DNA of 64,000 bases, taken from contig NC_088679.1 of NCBI RefSeq assembly GCF_950023065.1, positions 39,246,001 to 39,310,000 on the forward strand, read 5' to 3'. Of the stretch, positions 56,559 to 64,000 are shown one piece after another (the stretch's first letter is position 1; every line of letters begins with the position of its first letter). The DNA comes from Planococcus citri. Lineage: Eukaryota > Arthropoda > Insecta > Hemiptera > Pseudococcidae. The notes below the pieces were generated by a model that worked only from the letters and a program-made list of their open reading frames with translations, was not told where the DNA came from and made no database searches. A program made the translations under genes and the position numbers.

Positions 56559-59500
56559 ACTTCTCTCTTTTAATGATTGTGAGCTTGAAGTTTTCTGAAA
56601 AATAATTTTCGAGAACACGATCGATTATTTGAAAAATTTGTACCGAGTGTTCTATAACTGGTGTCAAATAATTTGTCTGGTGATAGTAATGCAGCAACTC
56701 AAAAAGTGTTGATTAGATTGTTGACCTGGAGAACTGAAGGGACAATTTTATGAGACATTCACCTAGTATTGATTCATCGAAGTTGCATAACCGCAAAAAA
56801 ATTGCAAGTACCTACGTTGAATCTGATTTTGGCATAAGTTGCTCCAAATAATTTCAAAGTGAAAATAAAAAATCAGCGAGCCATATACCTACGAGTGCTT
56901 ATTTTTTTGAGCAAAAATTTCTTAAGCAGGCTGAACTCCTTAGTCACGAGTGTGCCATTTTTGAAATAATTTTTAAAAAAAATTGAATAGGTATAAATAA
57001 ATATTCACTAAAATGTTCTCAATCATCTGACGTATTACATAATTCAATTCGATATTTCTTTGCTGACTAAAAGAATAAAGAAAATTCTCTTTTAAAGAAA
57101 AGGGTGAATAAAAAAGCATTAAGAAAATCCTTTACTTACGAAAATCGCACCGCTTGCATCGTTTGCTCTATACAATGGACTAAGCCGGTACGTGATTTTC
57201 TTTTCTATTGCCCAGCTTCTCAGCATGCAGTATATAGGTTTATACAAAATTACTAATAAATCTTTGTCTTACTTAGCGACTCTTTCAATTTTACATAATA
57301 ATGAACGATTTGCACTTTTTCTTTATAAAGCATAACAATCTCGTAACTCTGTTTCAATTAACGATTTGCATAAATTTTCATATCTTTGTGTAAATTTTGT
57401 GCGGTATAGTTGCTTTCTAATGTCCTGGCAGGATCGATTCGCTATTTATAACGTAGCTTTTATCGTGTACAACGCCGTAGTCACGTTTTCAAATATCATT
57501 CTGAAGTGCCTGAATGATCTGAAGCTTTTTAACGGCACTGGCAGGTTATTTTAGATTTAAAGTAGTATAGTCCCTGTTCAATCCCTAGTGTGCAATCTCT
57601 TTTACTTAACTGTATAGACGCGGCTTTACTTTCTTTTTTCTTCAGGTTTTTACTTTTTATACGCACTTGCGTTCGATAGTTTTATTGTGTAAGATAGCTT
57701 TGTATGTTTATTTTTCTCGTGTGAAAGTGCTAAATTGACTGAAATTCTAAATTATATTGGTACATAAGAGAAAAACGTGATAGATAATGGTATATCTTTA
57801 TCCAACTATTATTTTATTAGAGGAAGAGAAAAGTGAAATGTTGAGATTTTTACTCCATCGTAAGTTTTTGAGTATGTGGATGACTATAGTCAATAATACC
57901 TTGATGGCGTTGGTAAGTTTCTAAATAAGCAATAGGTACAATAATTTTCCATTATTTTTCTAAAATTTTTCAAAGTTTCAACAGAAATAATATAGAATAC
58001 ACCAGTTTTACTTGCACTTTTTTTTAAATTCTGAAGACTTAGTATTACAATTGGTATTGTGTTTGAACAAAAATAAGGCAAATCACTGGAACTTTTGAAA
58101 AAAATCTAATCCAATGACTTGGGTAATTTTATTTATAGGTACTTATAGGTAGGTATAATTCAGGTACACGGAGAGAATCAATTTTGTGGTTTATTAAATA
58201 GATCTTTTGTTCGTCCATTGTTTTCCCGTAGGGAAGAATTTTCAAAATATGATACCCCAAATACCCCAAAAACTTCATAGAGAATTGAAAATCTAAATTT
58301 TCAAATTTACTGGCGTGTAAAATAAGTTGTGAGCTTTTCTAATCAAAAACATATTTTATTTTATCAGTCGAGTCGCTTGTTTATCTCTCGAATCTTTGGC
58401 CTCGTTATAATAATATTTTAAGGGTACGAAACAGGGCTAACAAATTCAGCTTTTAATATTACTTTTATGTTTACGACTGAAAAGTTCAGCGCCATAATTC
58501 AGTATCGCTTTATCCCTTTAGGGAAATATTGGGCGGATGTAGTTCGTATGCCAATATCGGTTAATAGGTTATTTGCAAATTTATTGTAAACGGCCTTATA
58601 AACGGTGTTATTATCTGAAAAAAATAGGGTTTCCTAAATTTGCTTTCATCGTACCGACCATTTTGTCGAATGTTTGTTTTGTTTGAAAGAAAAATTTCAA
58701 ATATTATCCATCCTTAATTGTACTCAAAGTGGTGTGTTCTTTCTCATATTGTTGGAAAAGGACTTCATGTTTATTTACAGCGAGCTATTCATTGTACCTC
58801 GTTTTTGTTTTAAATAATATGTACATTCTACCAGCTATTTGGTCGCATTTTTCAACTTTGCAGTTGATTAAGTGAGTAGCTACTGAAACCACCACGTACC
58901 TAATTGTAAATTGGTTTGGCAGCTGTAGCATTTTTTTTACCTTTTAGGTATTTTTTTGCTCTTTTTTTTTGGTAGTCACCCTACATAAACCGAATGAAAA
59001 ACATGTTAAGCTAAATTGGAATAAATTGAGTTCATCATGTTAAATAATTTCAGACCTGTTAACTTTTTACTAAAAGAAGTGATGAAGAGAACGTTGAAAA
59101 TAAATTCAAGATAAATGAGAGATTCTGAGAACTCTGTTAAGACTTAATTTGTTTTTCATCTCACCTTTTTGAAAGAGTATCTTCGCTATAGATCACAAAA
59201 ATACGTCTAGATTCCCCAGACTCGAAAATTATACTCGCAGCAACCCAGCTACGAAACCAAATTTAAGAAAACATTCCCCAAAAAAATCACCAAACATACA
59301 TTCCTAGTCGCTACCTTCTCGATGAAGTGAAAGAAAAAACCTCGAAATTGTCATAAAAATTTGATTTTTGAAGCAATGCGAATACTGTTGGGCATACTTT
59401 CAACGAATCCTTTCGAATCGACGTTTTTATCTTGCATTATTTCTAAGGCATTGTTGAATAAAACGTACCCTTCGGTGCCTTTGGGAATTTACTCAAAAAT

Positions 59501-60237
59501 TATTTCGCGTTCATTTTTTATATAGGTTTCACGTTACGTGTGATAAAGCTACGACTTCAGACACTACGATTTAATGACCGCATTGTGGAATTGACATTTG
59601 CTGATTAATTTTTCACGAACGAAGTGGTGGGAATTTTTTTTCTTTTTTTCAAAGCGGTCCCACATATTATAACAATGTGTCCGACGAGAATTTTAATTTT
59701 TTTCTCATTAAATTTTAGTTCGCTGCGACGAGTGCGATGTGAAAATTTCGCGCAGCCGGTAAAACGCGATATTTTAATTTATTGTAACCAAGTATCATGA
59801 AATATGATTTTTGCTACAAAATTACGCGAGAAATGTCGACTAGATTCGCCCCGATTAATTATAATTTAGTTTAATGTTTCTCATCGTTGTCGTCTTTGAT
59901 CGTAATTCACCAGGGAGGAAAAAATGCTGATGATATTATTCGTATAGAATGCCAAATGTGGTGTATTATAGCGCCAGTATTAATTACTCTTTGGGTGGGA
60001 TTTTTACATGATTGGAAGTAAGCGCAACCTTTTGAGGATAATTTCGAATGCGATTTCCATTTTCACCCATATGTGTAAAACGTTTAGCGCAAAGACTAGT
60101 GCCTCAATTATTGCAACAGAAAAATTTACTTAATTGAGCTGTCTATGCAATTTGAAGACTCATTTTTGTTTTGGAAATTTAAATTTAGACATTTTAAAAA
60201 TCGCTAGTTAGGTTTGAACAATTTGAAACTATACATG
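56559..60237. other. AT-rich stretch with no supported gene
   Basis: Small frames at 57366-57554 and 57890-58081 have no supporting context. Confidence 0.5.
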
Positions 60238-60604
60238 GGAATGGGTATTACTTTAGAAAATAAACAAATTTTGTCATGAATTTTTTCTCAACTTAGAAAT
60301 TAAAGGGGGTCAGAAATATCTAAAAAAAAAAAAAAAAACATTTTAAAAGAAACAAATAGGTATTTCTGGTCTCTTTAATTTCAAAGGGCAAAATTCATAA
60401 TGACATAATTTGTTCATTTTCTAAAGTACGTACTACCTACCCATTCCCAAAGTCAAAAATACGTTTTTCTCAATTGAAAAAAAAAATATTTCTAGCCCCT
60501 TCAATTTCAAAGTTGGGCTAAAATTCATAAGGACAAAATTTGTTTAAGTATGTATTTTCCAAAGTACTATCCATTCCCAAGGTCAAAAATACGTTTTTCT
60601 CAAT
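60238..60604. repeat. Inverted plus direct repeat cluster of about 105-bp units
   Basis: One unit (60238-60320) is inverted relative to two direct copies (about 60369-60476 and 60495-60604). All contain the blocks TTTAATTTCAAAG, AAAATTCATAA, ACAAAATTTGTT, CCAAAGTAC and CCATTCCCAA (or their inverse). An A16 run lies at the centre of the inverted pair. A hairpin can form over 60238-60448. Confidence 0.7.
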
Positions 60605-63170
60605 CATTTCCGAAGATCAGTTGCCCCTTAAATTTCAAAGATAGGCAACTTGTCCATATAAGGTTTTTTTCAAGTCGTAGGCACCCGGTTACATCCTAAT
60701 CTGAAGTTTTGACATCCACTCACCAGACACCTGTGAAATCATGTCTACCTATCTGGAGAAAATTGATCAATTCGGATCATCTAATAATTGATCAATGTTT
60801 TGATCGTCAGATCCGAGTATTTTCCCCAGAAACTTTTCTGGTAGAACTCTAACAAGAAGCTGTTTTCTGTTTTTTTTTTCCAATTGGCGTGAAAACCCTT
60901 TAATAAAAGAAAAATGAAAAAAGACGACATCTTTGCTGAATTTTCTTGTTCAGTTGTCTGCAACGAAAACATTTCATGAAATTGCTTTTAATTTCTATAA
61001 GTCGAACTGATATGCTAATAAAACTGTGCTAATTCGTGAAACGAATTACCTACTCACCTATATTTATGAACAAAAGCCTAAACAAAATAAAATATATTGC
61101 ATCATTGAAATATTAAATCCCCCTTTTTTTCCTGTCCATCAAAACCATTCTAAATAAGAATATATAAATTCTTTACCCCGGAAATTTATAACGAATTGAT
61201 AAAAAGTGCCGAAGAAACACGTAGCTAGCTACCTACCTATGCATAAGAATACATATTTGTGTATATGATGCTTACACAGGGAAAAAAATGGTTGCAGTTT
61301 TCCATGTGAAATAATCTTGAAACGTAAAAATGATATTGAAACGTCAGCCTATTATTCAAATAACGTCTGTGCTGTTATTCTTTTTAAAATTCTCTTCATA
61401 ACCGTACTCAGATATTCCAGAAGTGAGACCGCGATATACAAATATTATGTATCATACTATGTTATGATTACAAATGGCAAAAGTTTCAGAAAAAAATACG
61501 GAATATGACGGATTTTTTTTTCAAAATGCTCCTTTTTAACTCGGTACATCTTTGTAAGTTGAAGAGAAAGAAATGCTGTTTAAAACAAACTCGTCGCTTC
61601 GTATTTAACGCGGTCTAGTTATACGTTGAAATATTTTGCCCGTTTTAAGAAGATTGTGAAAATATCAAAAAGAATAGTAGTAAAATTATAAACAGTGAAA
61701 AAAAAGAAGTATTTTATAAATAGGAGCGAAAACTAAAACCATTTAGAAAATTGAAATATACGTTTTTCATTGTCATCATTGCGAGCTGGGGTGAAATTAT
61801 ATACAAAAATTTCGCGTTGTACCTAAAAATTGTTTCGAATTACCAGCGCAACTGTGGATATTAGGTGTTGTGGTCCGTAAATATATTTCGTTTGTTTGTT
61901 ATGGACTCGACGAATTCGGCGGAAGAAGTCGAACGGTGTGACTTTTTGTTGGGTGTAAAGCGATTTGTTTTCTGGTGAATGGAAAGCCAGTCTAGAGAAA
62001 TGTGAGATAGTAGAATAATATTGATAAAAATGCAAAAAAAAGGAAACTGGGCTCGAAAATGTAAATGAAGTACTTTTTGCATCGTAAGCGATATAATTTA
62101 ATTTTAACAAGGGTCGCTCTTTTGTTCTTTGATTATAATCAAACGAATATGCAAATTGTAGTTTTTGAAACAAAATCATGCATTATTAATACAAAATAAA
62201 TTAAAACATCATTCGACGTATTTCTAAATGAAAATAAAATTTTATTAACTATATTTTTTATGTGTACGCAAAAATTGATGCTATAAGTAAATTGCGGCAA
62301 TGTGCTTTATTTGATTTGAAAACCCCATCCATGGTACCTAATGATAAATATGTTAGTCGCTACTCGTAGGTCTAGGTATCGATGTATTGGGAGAGAAGGG
62401 TTTGGGTCAAGAGCATGCCTCTGGATATTTTTGTAGTCCAGTTTACTACATATTAATTCTCAGTTTAATCTCATATCGATTAATTGAAAAATAGGCTATC
62501 TACTTACTGCCAGAAATCTCGTACAAAAAAATCAATTAAATTGCACAAAAAACCATGTATAGGTATTTAGGTAGGTAGGTCTGTAGTTTATTGAGGAAGG
62601 AAAACCATTCGGGTATAAAAATGGTGTAAATTTCGACATATTTTTTCGATCTCAATGGAACCTACATGATGAAGATGGAGAAATTTCAAAGAATATCATT
62701 ATCGATACTCGCGAATTCATTTCAATACGAAAATTAAATTATTACGCTCGATCAACCGCTATTTAGCGAGCAACCACGCTCGCGTGAATTACTCGAAGAT
62801 GGAATTTTATTCGACATAAATATAGAGACTAGAGAGCGCAGGATGGAGAAACCACTGGCGCTTCTCAATTATTCCCAAATCTGAAGAACAGGCAAAGAAA
62901 ACTTAAACCATTAAACATCAATTTACTTGGCGCGCCTTTTCCTTCCTTAATCTAATTTTCGCAATAGCGAATTCATCGACGCGTAATGTTCAACTTAATC
63001 CTCGCAGAGAATGAGAAAATGGTGAAAAGTTGAATAAAATTTATCTTACTCTCTTTTCCCCTGGATTTTTATTTCAGTCTAAGCATACGCACGTATTTTT
63101 TTTGTTGATGCACGCGTATTAATTTTCTGTGTAGGTACGAGTAAGTTATATGTCCAAGGTATCTAACAGG
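60605..63170. other. AT-rich stretch with no supported gene
   Basis: The 118-codon minus-strand frame at 61823-62179 has no motif and is probably chance. A CpG-richer patch lies at 62700-62960. Confidence 0.45.
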
Positions 63171-63268
63171 TAGTGCAAGTAGTGAAAGTAGTGTAAAAGT
63201 AGTGATTTTTAAAATGGGTAGTGAAAGTAGTGAAAAAGTAGTGAATTTTGTTTAAAAGGTAGTGAAAA
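63171..63268 (+). repeat. GTAGTGAAA minisatellite
   Basis: About nine imperfect units of GTAGTGAAA or AAGTAGTG at irregular spacing. Confidence 0.75.
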
Positions 63269-63339
63269 AATGAAAAAGTTCAAATTCGTTCCTTTTTCTC
63301 GATATTTATTCCGTAGAAAAGAGCTCATTTGTCGACTTT

Positions 63340-63590
63340 TTTAGAGCTTGAATTACACATTTTTGAGAGCTTTTGCCCTCGCTTCGCTCGGGCTGTTTAC
63401 TCTTTTTCCTCGTGGACAACTTTTGTTCAAATTCAAGAAAAGTTCAAAGTTTTAATCAGGAAAATAAACTTCTCCCTGCACGAAGAAATTTTTTTTCACT
63501 TCTCGAAACATGCATTTTTGAAAGCTTCTGCCCTCGCTTCGCTCGGGCTCGTTTGCTTTTTTTTCAATTTTGAATTTTTCAAAGAAAAAA
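63340..63590 (+). repeat. Direct repeat carrying CCCTCGCTTCGCTCGGG
   Basis: Two copies 158 bases apart (core at 63374 and 63532) of a segment reading CATTTTTGA-AGCTT-TGCCC then the near-palindromic CTCGCTTCGCTCGGGC and a T-rich tail. The frames at 63329-63598 and 63373-63573 are generated by it. Confidence 0.7.
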
Positions 63591-64000
63591 TTATTTGAAT
63601 TTTAAAATTTTGAAGCAAAGTAATAAACTTTTTATAATTAACCAATTCGTCACACTAAAAATCATCGTTTTTTTACACGTATGTAGGCTACCTCCTTCTC
63701 AAAATTAAAAATTTGGTTTGTTAAAAAAAAGTTTTTTATTCGCTCAGTTTCATTACATCAGCACGAACCTTTAGCGTGAAAAAAATCAAAAATTTTCGAC
63801 ATCGGCTTGCTTGAAAAAAATCGTGGGATGTTGAAGACATTGGAAAACTAAAAGCGAAAAATTCTTAATTTAAAATTTAGCCTCCTGCCGGCTCCTTTTT
63901 TATAAAATCTCTAGTGTTTAAAAAATGTCCTGCTAAAGTCCTGATTTTTTATTTTGAAATTTTGTTTGACACCTTGTCTTATAACGAATGTAATAAACTC

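Noticed and set aside
61823..62179. 118-codon minus-strand frame
   Set aside because: No recognisable motif, composition follows the AT-rich background, an overlapping second frame (61861-62082) is equally open, and no splice sites support it.
1..64000. CRISPR arrays, bacterial operons, rRNA genes, viral genes
   Set aside because: No regularly spaced repeats, ribosome-binding-site-led operons, rRNA-like blocks or viral polymerase, capsid or integrase motifs were seen.

Overview
This is AT-rich animal nuclear DNA, most likely from an insect. It has long introns or intergenic stretches, canonical GT-AG splice sites next to very short reading frames, many MITE-like inverted repeats, and a pervasive TAGGTA / TACCTA / TACGAG low-complexity background. 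That background is common in some Hemiptera (aphids, scale insects) and Lepidoptera, so the order is an inference and no species is claimed. There is no sign of bacterial gene organisation. Nearly all open frames above 60 codons here are chance frames or repeat artefacts.

The coding content I can support is small. At 2.43-2.67 kb (+) there is the last exon of a secreted protein with a polar stalk and a GPI-anchor-like tail; lachesin/DIP-type immunoglobulin adhesion proteins are the best guess. At 40.52-40.56 kb (+) there is a 44-nt exon that begins one base after a good 3' splice site, encodes only a signal peptide, and ends at a consensus 5' splice site in phase 1. The rest of that gene must lie more than 23 kb downstream, beyond the window. 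Between them, at 24.1-29.6 kb, is a cluster of short exon-like segments with consensus splice sites. The best model is three phase-compatible exons (27.89, 28.69 and 28.85 kb) encoding about 65 residues. An opposite-strand spliced frame near 24.1-24.5 kb carries a broken bZIP-like signature.

Repeats dominate the rest. Non-autonomous DNA elements include a pogo/Tigger-type MITE (18.88-19.34 kb, TA-flanked), a mariner-type MITE (16.08-16.29 kb, TA-flanked), a 736-bp foldback element with a 7-bp target duplication (32.00-32.73 kb), a 383-bp MITE with a 4-bp duplication (56.17-56.55 kb), and others at 15.0, 38.6 and 46.8 kb. A three-copy dispersed repeat occurs at 5.0, 31.0 and 43.0 kb.

The most striking structure is at 51.03-54.69 kb. 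It is a composite foldback element with two arms of about 686 bp, nearly perfect inverted copies of one tandem array, around a loop of about 390 bp. The left arm is split by a separate 1,405-bp terminal-inverted-repeat element. The right arm preserves the matching empty site, so the order of events can be read directly. The nested element carries a tRNA-like Pol III promoter relic, a 105-bp tandem repeat and a 21-bp minisatellite made of its own terminal motif. If transcribed, the arms would form a very long double-stranded RNA and could feed small-RNA production; that is inference.
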